Assembly: GCA_016177735.1 (NCBI GenBank)
Contig: JACOUS010000010.1
Coordinates: 62,001-126,000 of the forward strand
Source: Ignavibacteriales bacterium
Lineage (GTDB): Bacteria > Bacteroidota > Ignavibacteria > Ignavibacteriales > Melioribacteraceae
DNA: 64,000 nucleotides
Reading direction: 5' to 3'
The position numbers and the translations under genes are program-made. The notes beneath the pieces were generated by a model. The model saw only the letters and a list, made by a program, of their open reading frames with translations. It was not told where the DNA came from and made no database searches. Each line of letters begins with the position of its first letter. The stretch's first letter is position 1. Shown piece after piece: positions 35,196 to 44,550 of the stretch.

Positions 35196-36659
35196 ATGAA
35201 AAAAAACTTTTTTCTTTTAATAATATTGTTCACCACTTCGCTCTTTGCACAAGAAGATGAAAGAAAAACAACATCGCAGTTGAACTTGCTTTTATCGCAG
35301 CCGATTACAGTTACAGTCGGAGGCGATTTTATTGTGACCGGCTCATTCACTGCATTTAAAACTCAGCGGCTCGATCATTTTATCACAACACTCTTCAACG
35401 AAGCCGAACAAAATATCCTCTCCGGCAAAAATGATATTCAAGTTATCAAACAACTCAGCAAAGAAATCAACAAGTTTGCACTTCGCAGCATTACTTTAAA
35501 AAGAACAAGCGGCGAAGATCTCAAAATTGATCTGCTCAAGTTCCGAATGACAGGCGATTTCAAATACAACCCCTACTTGCAAAATGATGACGTAATTATT
35601 TTCCCTTCATACGATGTTGAAAAAAATATTGTATCGATTGAAGGCGCAGTGAACAAGCCGGGGAAATTTCAATTCGTTGAAAGCGATAAACTTTCCGATG
35701 CAATTATTTTTTCCGGCGGTTTGAATAATGCGTATGACAATATTAACAAGGCAGAAATTTCACGACTCAATAATTCCGGTGATAAAGAAGAATTGTTAAA
35801 CGTAAACATCACTGATGATTTTGAATTGAAGAGCGGCGACAGAATCAGAATTCTTGCCGATGAAAACAATAAAAGAGATTACAAAGTTTTGGTGCTCGGC
35901 GAAGTAAAGAATCCAGGATTTGTTTATGTAACCGGCGGCGGTACGGCACTTCCCGAAATAATCAGCAGAGCCGGCGGATTCAAACAGAATGCAGATCTTA
36001 AACGTGCGGAGCTAATCAGAAATTATAATTCGATAGAGATGCTTCAAAAATATAATCTCGCACAAGAATATTCGAACAGCTCCGAGCAGATGCTTTTGCC
36101 GGAAACTATGCTTCAATTAAAACAACAAAAAGAATTATTTGCAATGGCGCGTCTTTCAAATCTTACAAGCGAAGATTCTCTCTTCTTTAAACTTGATAAC
36201 GAACTGAGAATGCTGCGCGCGGAAAGTTTGGCGGATTTCACTCAACTGAATGATGCAGAGTCGGATGCAAGCAATTTCGTTGTCCGCGACGGCGATTTGA
36301 TTTTAATCCCCGAAAAATTTGATTACGTTTATGTATTCGGTCAGGTTCCGAAAGCCGGGTATTTCAAATATCAATCGGGTGAGAATTACAAATACTACAT
36401 TGAAAAAGCCGGCGGACTTGCAGAGACTGCAAAAGACGGCGATGATGAAATTGTGGTGATCAAAGGAAAAGAAATGAACTGGGTAGCGAAGGAAAAAGAA
36501 AAATTAAATCTGGAACCCGGCGATTATATTTACGTCCCGAAAGAAGTACCGAAAACTTTCTGGCAAAGTTTTTCACGTGTAGGTGAAGCAATTGGAATTG
36601 CCGGTAGTGCCGCAACAATTATTTTATTAATCATGCAATTAAATCCGAATAATAGGTAG
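35196..36659 (+). CDS. SLBB-domain polysaccharide export protein
   Basis: 487 residues from ATG 35196 (signal peptide MKKNFFLLIILFTTSLFA, cleavage before QEDE); the upstream TTG is rejected. At least three SLBB/beta-grasp repeats are visible: VSIEGAVNKPGKFQF, VLVLGEVKNPGFVYV and VYVFGQVPKAGYFKY, each followed by a helix with GG(L/F). The C-terminus has one hydrophobic helix (IGIAGSAATIILLIMQL). Related to Wza-type outer-membrane exporters but without a clear Poly_export N-terminal domain or lipobox. It is four bases before the Wzz-like gene, consistent with a Wzx/Wzy-dependent export machine. Confidence 0.85.
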   Translation: MKKNFFLLIILFTTSLFAQEDERKTTSQLNLLLSQPITVTVGGDFIVTGSFTAFKTQRLDHFITTLFNEAEQNILSGKNDIQVIKQLSKEINKFALRSITLKRTSGEDLKIDLLKFRMTGDFKYNPYLQNDDVIIFPSYDVEKNIVSIEGAVNKPGKFQFVESDKLSDAIIFSGGLNNAYDNINKAEISRLNNSGDKEELLNVNITDDFELKSGDRIRILADENNKRDYKVLVLGEVKNPGFVYVTGGGTALPEIISRAGGFKQNADLKRAELIRNYNSIEMLQKYNLAQEYSNSSEQMLLPETMLQLKQQKELFAMARLSNLTSEDSLFFKLDNELRMLRAESLADFTQLNDAESDASNFVVRDGDLILIPEKFDYVYVFGQVPKAGYFKYQSGENYKYYIEKAGGLAETAKDGDDEIVVIKGKEMNWVAKEKEKLNLEPGDYIYVPKEVPKTFWQSFSRVGEAIGIAGSAATIILLIMQLNPNNR

Positions 36660-36663
36660 ATAA

Positions 36664-37917
36664 ATGACAGAACCATTAAATCAAAACGCACAGCAAGAAA
36701 CAGTCGGTTCTACATTTTTTGAATTTTTGACTATCACGGTAAAGTACCGGTGGTTTTTATTTTGGTTTGTCTTTACGATAACAGCCGGTGCAACTGCTTA
36801 TGCACTGCTCGCACCGAAGTGGTATAAATCAACCGCATCTGTTCTGCCGGCGGAGAAAAATGATCTGCTCTCAACTCTTTCGGGTATTTCAAGTTTGGCA
36901 AAAGGTTTTTCTGCAAGCAAAGGATTGGCTGCATTAACCGGCGGAAATTCCGAGACCGACAGATACATGGCTATTTTGATGAGTGCTACAGTTACGAATG
37001 ACATCATTAAAAAGTTTGATCTCCGTAAAGAATACGATTATGAAGATGATTACTATGAAAAAGTTGTAAAGGAATGGCAGTCGAATCTTGAACTGGAAAT
37101 TCAAGATGAAGGAAATTTAACGATTACGGTTTACGATAAAGATCCACGTAAAGCCGCAGACATAGCCAATTATATGGTTGAACGGTTGAACGAACTTAAC
37201 ACTAAATTAGGTGTAACAAACGCAACGGCTAACAGAGAGTTTGTTGAGAAACGTTATCTGCAGAATGTTGCCGATATCAACAGCCTTGAAGATGGGATGA
37301 GAAGTTTTCAGGAAAAGTACGGCGTTATTGCCGTGCCGGAACAGCTTGAAGCTACTGTGAAATCAATGTCATCTATTTATGTTGATCTTTACAAAAAAGA
37401 AGTTGAGTTCAATGTTTTAAAACAAACTTACGGTGTTGATCATCCCATGTTAACAACAGCAAAAATAGAATTGAACGAACTGCAGAAGAAGATTGATCAG
37501 TTAAATGCCGGCACGGATAAATCCCAGCAAGATGTAAAATTATTGATTCCATTCAAGCAAGCGCCGGAACTTGGAAACGAGTACTTGAAAATTTACCGCA
37601 ACCTCGAAATACAATACAAAATTTTAGAATTTGTTCAGCCGTTGTACGAGCAAGCCCGTGTAGAAGAAGCGCGCAACACGCCGAGTGTTCTCGTTTTAGA
37701 TAAAGCCGGTCCGGCAGACCGAAAAGCGAAACCGAAAGGAACGATTTATGCTTCGGTAGCGGCTATTGTTTCATTAATTTTAGGTTATTTCATAATTTTT
37801 TTCCATGTATTGCTTCACAAAATGAAAGAAAGCAATTTTGAATTATACGAGTATATTACAACTTCACTGAGAAATGATTTTAAGATCGTTAGAGTTAAGG
37901 ATAGGAAAATTTCTTAA
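36664..37917 (+). CDS. Wzz-like chain-length determinant protein
   Basis: 417 residues. Two membrane helices, near residues 30-50 and 360-385, flank a long periplasmic coiled-coil region (EFVEKRYLQNVADINSLEDGMRSFQEKYG). A proline/glycine-bearing segment before the second helix (PSVLVLDKAGPADRKAKPKG) is typical of Wzz/PCP proteins. No BY-kinase domain is attached. It would set polymer length together with Wzy. Its stop overlaps the flippase ATG by one base. Confidence 0.88.
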   Translation: MTEPLNQNAQQETVGSTFFEFLTITVKYRWFLFWFVFTITAGATAYALLAPKWYKSTASVLPAEKNDLLSTLSGISSLAKGFSASKGLAALTGGNSETDRYMAILMSATVTNDIIKKFDLRKEYDYEDDYYEKVVKEWQSNLELEIQDEGNLTITVYDKDPRKAADIANYMVERLNELNTKLGVTNATANREFVEKRYLQNVADINSLEDGMRSFQEKYGVIAVPEQLEATVKSMSSIYVDLYKKEVEFNVLKQTYGVDHPMLTTAKIELNELQKKIDQLNAGTDKSQQDVKLLIPFKQAPELGNEYLKIYRNLEIQYKILEFVQPLYEQARVEEARNTPSVLVLDKAGPADRKAKPKGTIYASVAAIVSLILGYFIIFFHVLLHKMKESNFELYEYITTSLRNDFKIVRVKDRKIS

Positions 37918-39350
37918 TGTCGGAATTAAAGAAAATAAGTAGAAATTCTATTTTTTCTTTCCTATCAACTTTTTTTAGGTTATTTGCAAACGTAATTCTT
38001 TTCTGGTTGATTGCTAGATATTATGGAAAAGAAATATTTGGGCAATTTACAATAGCACAAACTTTCGCTTCGTTTTTTGTTCTCTTTGCTGATTTTGGTC
38101 TTGATGTATTATTAACAACTGAACTGCCAAGGAATCTTAACAATTCTAACAATTTCTTTAACAAACTTTTTTCGATAAAATTAATTCTTTCGTTTCTATC
38201 TTTTTGTGGTATGATAATCGTTTCATTTATTAGCAATTTCAGTACTCAGGTTAGAGACTTATTAATTATTTTTAGTTTTTATGCTGTGCTTACTACGCTC
38301 ACAAATTTTTTATTTGCATTGTTCAGAGGTAATGAAAAATTTGAATACGAAGCTAAGGTTTCGTTTTTAACCAATTTTGGTGCACTGTTTGTTGTTTGCA
38401 TATTTATGCTTATTAAAGAAGATATAATTATTATTTCTATAGTATTTGCTTTTATAAGATTGATGGGATTGTTAGTTACATTATCTTATGCTTTTCATAT
38501 TCAACCGAACATATCGTTTAAGCTTAATTTTAATAGTTCGAGTGTTGTTATTAAGAAAGTACTCATCTTTGGTTTATTTTTGATTTTTGGAAATTTATAT
38601 TTTCAACTCGATACGATCCTACTTTCTTTTTGGAAAGGAGAAGAAAGTGTGGGTGTTTATCAATCAGTATTTAGATTAATTTTATTGCCATTATTCATAC
38701 CGGACATATTAGTCAATAGTCTTATGCCAACACAGTCCCGTTTAAATTCTGAAAATTTTGAGAAATGGAAAACAGTAGGTTTTCTATTAAATAAATTTTT
38801 AATAATTATTTCGATTCCACTAAGTATATCTATATTTTTTTCTTCAGAACAACTGATTCACCTGATTTATGGAAAAAAAGAATATGCCCAAGCCATACCT
38901 ATTTTGAAAATTTTCTCGATGATAATCTTTGTTAGATTTATTTCAGAAACGCATGGGTTGATGTTAACAACTTCAAACAGACAGAAAAAGAGAATGCTTG
39001 TTGTTTTGTTTGCAACGATTATTAATTTTGTTATTAACTGGTTTGTTATTCCTAAATTTGGCATAAATGGCGCAGCGATAACATCGCTTATAACCAACAC
39101 ATTTGTTAGTGTACTTTTTATTTATTTGACAAAACATGAGACAGGCAGTTGGAATAAAATTTTTATTAATCCAACATTAATAATTGTTGTTATCTTAATT
39201 TCGGCTTCCTTTTGGATAATTAACATTTTAGGAGTTTGGTATCTTGGTGTCATACCGTTTACACTATATTTTATTATTGCATTCAAGAAATTACTCACCG
39301 AAAATGAAAAAAAATATTTCTCAGAATTAAAATTCATAAAAAACTATTGA
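37917..39350 (+). CDS. Wzx-type oligosaccharide flippase
   Basis: 477 residues, about 12-14 hydrophobic helices; the N-terminus SELKKISRNSIFSFLSTFFRLFANVILFWLIARYYG and GRNEKF-like loop RGNEKFEYEAK fit the polysaccharide biosynthesis/MOP flippase family. It would move undecaprenyl-linked repeat units to the periplasm. It marks the start of the AT-rich block: 38401-38460 has only 9 G/C in 60. Coupled to wzz by one base. Confidence 0.87.
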   Translation: MSELKKISRNSIFSFLSTFFRLFANVILFWLIARYYGKEIFGQFTIAQTFASFFVLFADFGLDVLLTTELPRNLNNSNNFFNKLFSIKLILSFLSFCGMIIVSFISNFSTQVRDLLIIFSFYAVLTTLTNFLFALFRGNEKFEYEAKVSFLTNFGALFVVCIFMLIKEDIIIISIVFAFIRLMGLLVTLSYAFHIQPNISFKLNFNSSSVVIKKVLIFGLFLIFGNLYFQLDTILLSFWKGEESVGVYQSVFRLILLPLFIPDILVNSLMPTQSRLNSENFEKWKTVGFLLNKFLIIISIPLSISIFFSSEQLIHLIYGKKEYAQAIPILKIFSMIIFVRFISETHGLMLTTSNRQKKRMLVVLFATIINFVINWFVIPKFGINGAAITSLITNTFVSVLFIYLTKHETGSWNKIFINPTLIIVVILISASFWIINILGVWYLGVIPFTLYFIIAFKKLLTENEKKYFSELKFIKNY

Positions 39351-39375
39351 TATAGTATTGTAAGATAAATTTGAT

Positions 39376-40629
39376 ATGTCATTAACCTCAGTATTATTTT
39401 TTTTATTTTTTTTCCTCTTAATAATGAGTTCTTTCAGGACTGGAGCTGATTTATTTTCGCCGTCGAGAATTTTTGGCATAGTGTGGTCATTGACTATAGG
39501 TTTAACAGAGTTAAAGTTAAGCAGACTTCAACACCAATGGAATAATTATGAATGGCTCGTGCTGTTTATAGGAATTTTTTCATTTTTTGTAGGATCGTTT
39601 GTAGTATATGTGTCGAATTTTCAAAAAAAAATTGTATCACTAAGTAATATTCGGTTATTTTTTACACGAAAAGTTGTCGATGAAAAGAAGTTTCGTAGCA
39701 TAATTTTTATACTTTTTGGAATTTATGCATTTTCTTTTTTAGGTAATTATCTAATAGAGGGATATTTACCAGTCTTTCATGAAAGATCTGCGCAGTCAAG
39801 AATGTTTTGGGGAGTATTTGGTATTGGACTGACTGTGCATGTTGCTACTCCGCTAATATTGTTTACAGTGTCGTTTATAAACTTAACTAAACCTGAGAGA
39901 ACAATTAAATTTTTATCTATAGTTATTATCGTTATTACGTTTCTTACCTATCTAACTATATTACAAAGATTTAATCTGATTTTTGCGATCGTTGCTACTG
40001 TAACAATACTTTACTACTCCAGCAATTTTCTTAAAGTGAGAAATGTTCTTATTGCTTTTACTATTTTCATTGGGTTAATGTATTCTGTCCAATTTTTAAG
40101 ATTTAGTTCAATAGCGCTGAGCTATATGTTTTCGATCGCCCAAATGAAATTTAGTTTTAAGTATGCGATATTTACTGAACCATACATGTATTTTGTGATG
40201 AATCTTGAGAATCTTGTAAGAGGGATAAGTAAGTTGGAAGAACATACTTATGGATATTATACATTTGAATTCATGTTATCTTTATTTGGTATAAAAAACC
40301 TTGCAATGGAATACTTTAATTTCAAGAACTTTCTTTTTTTGAATAGTAGTTATAACACTTATTCTATGTTTTGGGATTATTACAGAGATTTTGGAATAAT
40401 TGGACTTAGTTTTATTCCCTTTACGTTAGGTGCACTAAGTTCAATAATCTATTACAAAATGCTTAGTAAACCATCGTTCACATTAATCTCAAGTTATACA
40501 ATTGTTATGTTTATAATATGTATATCATTTTTTGAAAACGTTATTGGATTATTGCATTTTATTTTTAACACGATATTAATTATCTCTATAGCAAGGATTG
40601 TACAAATAAAAACTTACAAAACCGACTAG
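39376..40629 (+). CDS. Wzy-type O-antigen/oligosaccharide polymerase
   Basis: 417 residues, about ten hydrophobic helices with a large periplasmic loop between late helices (NLENLVRGISKLEEHTYGYYTFEFML). Wzy proteins share topology more than sequence; the call relies on that topology and on neighbours (Wzz, Wzx, glycosyltransferases). It would join lipid-linked repeat units in the periplasm. It lies within the AT-rich block. Confidence 0.75.
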   Translation: MSLTSVLFFLFFFLLIMSSFRTGADLFSPSRIFGIVWSLTIGLTELKLSRLQHQWNNYEWLVLFIGIFSFFVGSFVVYVSNFQKKIVSLSNIRLFFTRKVVDEKKFRSIIFILFGIYAFSFLGNYLIEGYLPVFHERSAQSRMFWGVFGIGLTVHVATPLILFTVSFINLTKPERTIKFLSIVIIVITFLTYLTILQRFNLIFAIVATVTILYYSSNFLKVRNVLIAFTIFIGLMYSVQFLRFSSIALSYMFSIAQMKFSFKYAIFTEPYMYFVMNLENLVRGISKLEEHTYGYYTFEFMLSLFGIKNLAMEYFNFKNFLFLNSSYNTYSMFWDYYRDFGIIGLSFIPFTLGALSSIIYYKMLSKPSFTLISSYTIVMFIICISFFENVIGLLHFIFNTILIISIARIVQIKTYKTD

Positions 40630-40676
40630 TTAGTACTAAATTTACAAAGAATTCACTGGATTGTTTTGGTAAATTC

Positions 40677-41597
40677 ATGCCACCCAAAGTTAGCATAGTA
40701 ATATTAAATTGGAATGGACTTAATGATACCATAGATTGCCTGGAGTCATTAAGTAAGATCGATTATGAAAATCATGAAATTATAATTGTCGATAACAATT
40801 CAACTGGGGAAGATGTTAAGAGATTAAAGGAACTATTCGGAAATTACATTAAGAAAATAATTGTTAACAAAGAAAATCTGGGTTTTTCAGGTGGTAATAA
40901 TGTTGGAATTAAATACGCTTTGAAAAATAATACAGACGTCGTATTGTTACTAAACAACGATACTATTGTCGAGGCTAATTTCTTGTCCAAATTAGTCAAA
41001 ACTAGTATTACCTACCCAGATGCTGGTGTGCTAACACCGATGATTAATTATTATACAGATAAAAAAACCGTTTGGTTTGCTGGTGGATATATAAGTAGAA
41101 CTAGGGTTACTGGAATTCCGCTTGGTATAGGTAAGCCAGAACATCTATTCTCTAAAAATAAATATTGCACCTTTGCCTCAGGTTGCTGCATGTATATTAA
41201 GAAAGAAGTGTTTGAAAAAGTTGGATTCTTGGATGAAAATTATTTTCTGTACCTTGAAGATACAGATTTTAGCTGGAGAGTACTCGCCTCAGGATTTAAA
41301 ATTTTGTACGAATCCTCAAGTAAAATTTATCATAAAGTTGGTTCAACGATGTCAAAAGCTAACTCGATGTTAAACGTTTATTTTAATATTCGTAATCGCT
41401 TGTTCTTTGCAAAAAAAAATCTAGGGATACAGTATTGTTTCCTTGCAATAGTTATTGTGCTTATTTCACTAACCGTTGGATTAATTTTTGGTAATAAAAA
41501 AAATGATACGATCAGGGCAACTTTTTTCGCAATTAATGATTTTTGGCAAAACAAGATGAGAAAGGGTAGTTTCGATAAAATTATCTCTTTCATGTAG
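40677..41597 (+). CDS. family 2 glycosyltransferase (rhamnosyltransferase-like)
   Basis: 306 residues, GT-A fold. SIVILNWNGLNDTIDCLESL at the N-terminus, IVDNNSTG, NLGFSGGNNVGI, LLLNNDTIVEANFL (metal-binding DxD-type position NND) and EDTDFSWR. A single hydrophobic helix lies near the C-terminus (FLAIVIVLISLTVGLIFG). Sequence style resembles WbbL-like rhamnosyltransferases, which would agree with rfbB upstream. Acceptor unknown. Confidence 0.88.
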   Translation: MPPKVSIVILNWNGLNDTIDCLESLSKIDYENHEIIIVDNNSTGEDVKRLKELFGNYIKKIIVNKENLGFSGGNNVGIKYALKNNTDVVLLLNNDTIVEANFLSKLVKTSITYPDAGVLTPMINYYTDKKTVWFAGGYISRTRVTGIPLGIGKPEHLFSKNKYCTFASGCCMYIKKEVFEKVGFLDENYFLYLEDTDFSWRVLASGFKILYESSSKIYHKVGSTMSKANSMLNVYFNIRNRLFFAKKNLGIQYCFLAIVIVLISLTVGLIFGNKKNDTIRATFFAINDFWQNKMRKGSFDKIISFM

Positions 41598-41713
41598 GAA
41601 GTTCGAATTAGATATTTTGATTCAATCAGAAGTTAAAATATTGTTTTGTCTTAGTTTTTGGACTGTAAATAAAATAGAAGACCGTAACACATTTTCAAAA
41701 TATTAATATAAAA

Positions 41714-42457
41714 ATGATCATTCAAAAAATTGTAAGATTATTTGCTCAAAAATTTATGCCCAAATTAGCATATCCTATTATAACAGGACCGTTAAAAGGG
41801 ATAAAATTTATTCATGGAGCTTTAGTAGGACCGAGTTTGGGTGCTAGTGTTTATTTAAATAAAATTGAAAAGAAACAAACAAATGAATTTATATATCAAG
41901 TTAAACCTGAGGATATTGTTTTTGATATAGGTGCCAATGTTGGATACTATACAATGTTAGCTTCACGAATTGTTGGGGAAAAAGGAAAAGTATTTTCGTT
42001 TGAACCTGTTGTGAGAAACTTAGTTTATCTTTATAATCATATAAAACTAAACAAATTAAAAAACGTAGTGATACTGCCGTTTGCTTGTTCAGAAGAATCA
42101 GAATTGGAATTATTCTTGTTCGGTCCAAACTTTGCACAAGGCCATATTGAAAATAATTTCAAAATTTTAGAATTTGATTCTGAATCGCAGACATTTGTCA
42201 ATACAATTACAATTGATAAATTTACTAGCATATCCGGTGTAATGCCCAATATAATTAAAATTGATGTTGAAGGATCTGAATTGTTTGTGTTAAAAGGTGC
42301 TAAAGAAACTATGACTAAACATAAACCAAAAATATTTCTTTCAATTCATTCAAATGATCTTGAAATAATTTGCAAAGAATATCTAAAAGATTTTTCTTAT
42401 CAGTTCATTCTTCTTGATGAAAAGGAACGTCCATCAGTTGAATATTTGTGCTATTGA
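41714..42457 (+). CDS. FkbM family methyltransferase
   Basis: 247 residues with SAM-binding VFDIGANVGYYTMLASRIVG, then FSFEPVVRNLVYL and IIKIDVEGSELFVLKGA. FkbM-type enzymes methylate sugar hydroxyls or related acceptors, so this probably decorates the polysaccharide repeat unit. It lies in the AT-rich block with ~115 bases of AT-rich sequence before it. Confidence 0.88.
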   Translation: MIIQKIVRLFAQKFMPKLAYPIITGPLKGIKFIHGALVGPSLGASVYLNKIEKKQTNEFIYQVKPEDIVFDIGANVGYYTMLASRIVGEKGKVFSFEPVVRNLVYLYNHIKLNKLKNVVILPFACSEESELELFLFGPNFAQGHIENNFKILEFDSESQTFVNTITIDKFTSISGVMPNIIKIDVEGSELFVLKGAKETMTKHKPKIFLSIHSNDLEIICKEYLKDFSYQFILLDEKERPSVEYLCY

Positions 42458-42538
42458 TTTGCGGAATTTATAAACTATATGTATGTAACAACATTTCCTC
42501 TGATGTATTTCAATAATTAACTTTGAGTAAATTTATCA

Positions 42539-43660
42539 ATGAAAATAGCAATTGATGCAAGAGTATTAAACAAGGGAATTACCGGAACCGGTAGATATTT
42601 AATGAATATACTTGATGGTTTGCAAAAAGAACCTACTAGGCATGATTTTTATTTGCTCACCTCTAACAAAGATCTTTTTAAAAAATCGATTTTCAAGGTA
42701 ATGGCTATAAAAGAATTTGGATACTTAGATAAAATATATTCGCCTTTTTGGCTAAATATAATTCTACCCAAATTACTAAAGGAAATGAATTTCGACGTTT
42801 ACTTTACTACAAATATTTTAGTACCAATTGTAAATTTATCGAGGGTAAAAAAAATATCTGTGGTGCACGATGTTATACACAAAGTTCATAAAGAATATTA
42901 TCCTTTATTGTACCGTGCTTATTTGGATTTTTTCTTACCATTCTCATTAAAAAAATCTGATAAAATTATTACTGTTTCTGAATATTCTAAGCGGGATATA
43001 ATCCAATATTATGGAATAACAGAGGGCAAAATTTCTGTTGTTCCAGCAAATGTGGCTACAAACTTTCGACCTATAGATAGAGAGAATTCAATATTACAAG
43101 AAAAAATTAGTTATAAATATAGTTTGCCGAAGCAATTTATGCTATTTGTAGGCAGTATTGAAAAGCGTAAAAATATTATTTCCTTAATAAAAATTGCTGT
43201 GGAGTTAAACAATAAAGGTATTGATCTGCCTTTGATATTAATTGGTAAGCCTGGATACGGTTTTGAGGAATGTAAAAAATTTATTGACAAAAATTATCGT
43301 TTTGTAAGATATTTAGATTTTGTAAATGATAACGATCTTGTTTATTTATATAATAAAGCGTTAGTATTTGTATTCCCATCTTTATATGAAGGATTTGGAA
43401 TTCCACCTCTGGAAGCAATGCAATGTGGGACACCGGTAATTGCATCAAACACTTCTTCGTTGCCTGAAGTAATTGGAGATGGTGGCATTCTTCTAGATCC
43501 CGATGATATTAGTGCATTTGTTAATGAAATTATGAAGTTATATAATAATAAAGATTATTATTATGAGTGGAAAAGTAAAGGACTCGAACGTTCAAAAAAG
43601 TTTAGCATAAAAGGCACGGCTCAAAAATTAATAGAACAATTTGATAACTTTGAAAATTAG
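42539..43660 (+). CDS. family 4 glycosyltransferase
   Basis: 373 residues, GT-B fold. KIAIDARVLNKGITGTGRYLMN at the start and VFPSLYEGFGIPPLEAMQCGTPVIASNTSSLPEV near the end (E-x7-E nucleotide-sugar motif) are characteristic of mannosyltransferase-like GT4 enzymes. It is followed after one base by a GT2 gene, suggesting they act in sequence on the same repeat unit. Confidence 0.9.
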   Translation: MKIAIDARVLNKGITGTGRYLMNILDGLQKEPTRHDFYLLTSNKDLFKKSIFKVMAIKEFGYLDKIYSPFWLNIILPKLLKEMNFDVYFTTNILVPIVNLSRVKKISVVHDVIHKVHKEYYPLLYRAYLDFFLPFSLKKSDKIITVSEYSKRDIIQYYGITEGKISVVPANVATNFRPIDRENSILQEKISYKYSLPKQFMLFVGSIEKRKNIISLIKIAVELNNKGIDLPLILIGKPGYGFEECKKFIDKNYRFVRYLDFVNDNDLVYLYNKALVFVFPSLYEGFGIPPLEAMQCGTPVIASNTSSLPEVIGDGGILLDPDDISAFVNEIMKLYNNKDYYYEWKSKGLERSKKFSIKGTAQKLIEQFDNFEN

Positions 43661-43661
43661 C

Positions 43662-44447
43662 ATGACCGATATTTCTATTGTTCTTATCACCTGGAAAATG
43701 AAGTCCCTTCTTGAAAGACTTCTAATATCACTTTATAAATATTCTGAGGGTTTTGATTTTGAGTTAATTATAATAGACAATAACTCTCAGGATGGTACAG
43801 TTGAGATGATAGAAGAAAAATATCAGAATACAATTTTAATTAAGAATAAAGAGAACCTTGGTGTTGCACCGGCCAGAAATCAGGGGCTAAAAATTGCTAA
43901 AGGGAAATACATTTTAATTCTTGATGCAGATATGGAATTGACAGAAAATTCTTTACTTCAGTTATTTCAGTTTATGGAACGGGATAAAGAATGTGGTCTG
44001 GTAGGCTGTAAGCTTACTGATGTGAATGGTACTTTACAATATTCATGCAAAAAATTTCCAAGTATTTTTTCTTTGTTTGCAAGAAGATTAGAAGGATTTA
44101 GTTTGATTAGAAATTCCAAATTGCTCAATGAACATTTAATGACTGAATGGAATCATAACGAGATTGGCGAAGTTGATTATGTAATCGGTGCTTGTCAATT
44201 TTTTAGAAGAGATGTGATGGAAAAGATTGGTTACTATGACGATAAAATTTTTTATGGACCGGAAGACATAGATTATTGCATTCGTGTATGGGAAGCCGCT
44301 TGGAAAGTAAAATATTATCCTTTTACCAGCATTATTCATCACGAGCAAAGAATTACAAAAAAAGCTTTGTTCTCAAAGATTACTTTGAAACATCTTGTGG
44401 GGATTTATTATATCTTCAATAAATATAACGGCAAACTAACTAGGTAG
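43662..44447 (+). CDS. family 2 glycosyltransferase
   Basis: 261 residues from ATG 43662, one base after the preceding stop; the in-frame start at 43641 overlaps that gene and is less likely. DISIVLITWKM at the N-terminus, IIIDNNSQDGT, NLGVAPARNQGLKIAKGKYILILDADMEL (DAD metal site), YDDKIFYGPEDIDYCIR. Typical GT-A enzyme of polysaccharide clusters. It is the last gene of the AT-rich block. Confidence 0.88.
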   Translation: MTDISIVLITWKMKSLLERLLISLYKYSEGFDFELIIIDNNSQDGTVEMIEEKYQNTILIKNKENLGVAPARNQGLKIAKGKYILILDADMELTENSLLQLFQFMERDKECGLVGCKLTDVNGTLQYSCKKFPSIFSLFARRLEGFSLIRNSKLLNEHLMTEWNHNEIGEVDYVIGACQFFRRDVMEKIGYYDDKIFYGPEDIDYCIRVWEAAWKVKYYPFTSIIHHEQRITKKALFSKITLKHLVGIYYIFNKYNGKLTR

Positions 44448-44550
44448 TGTTCGATTAGTTGTTAGATAACGAGCCAATTAAAATTATTTCCCCAAACAAT
44501 TGCCTTGAAACCGCAACAAAGTTATTTTGACCTGACAAAAAATTGAACTC

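Larger units (their letters stand above)
37917..44450. other. AT-rich polysaccharide module
   Basis: Seven genes (wzx, wzy, GT2, fkbM, GT4, GT2 and their gaps) are distinctly richer in A/T and poorer in CCGG/GCCG words than the genes on both sides. The shift starts at the wzx ATG and ends before 44551. Composition and content fit a horizontally exchanged serotype module. Confidence 0.65.
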
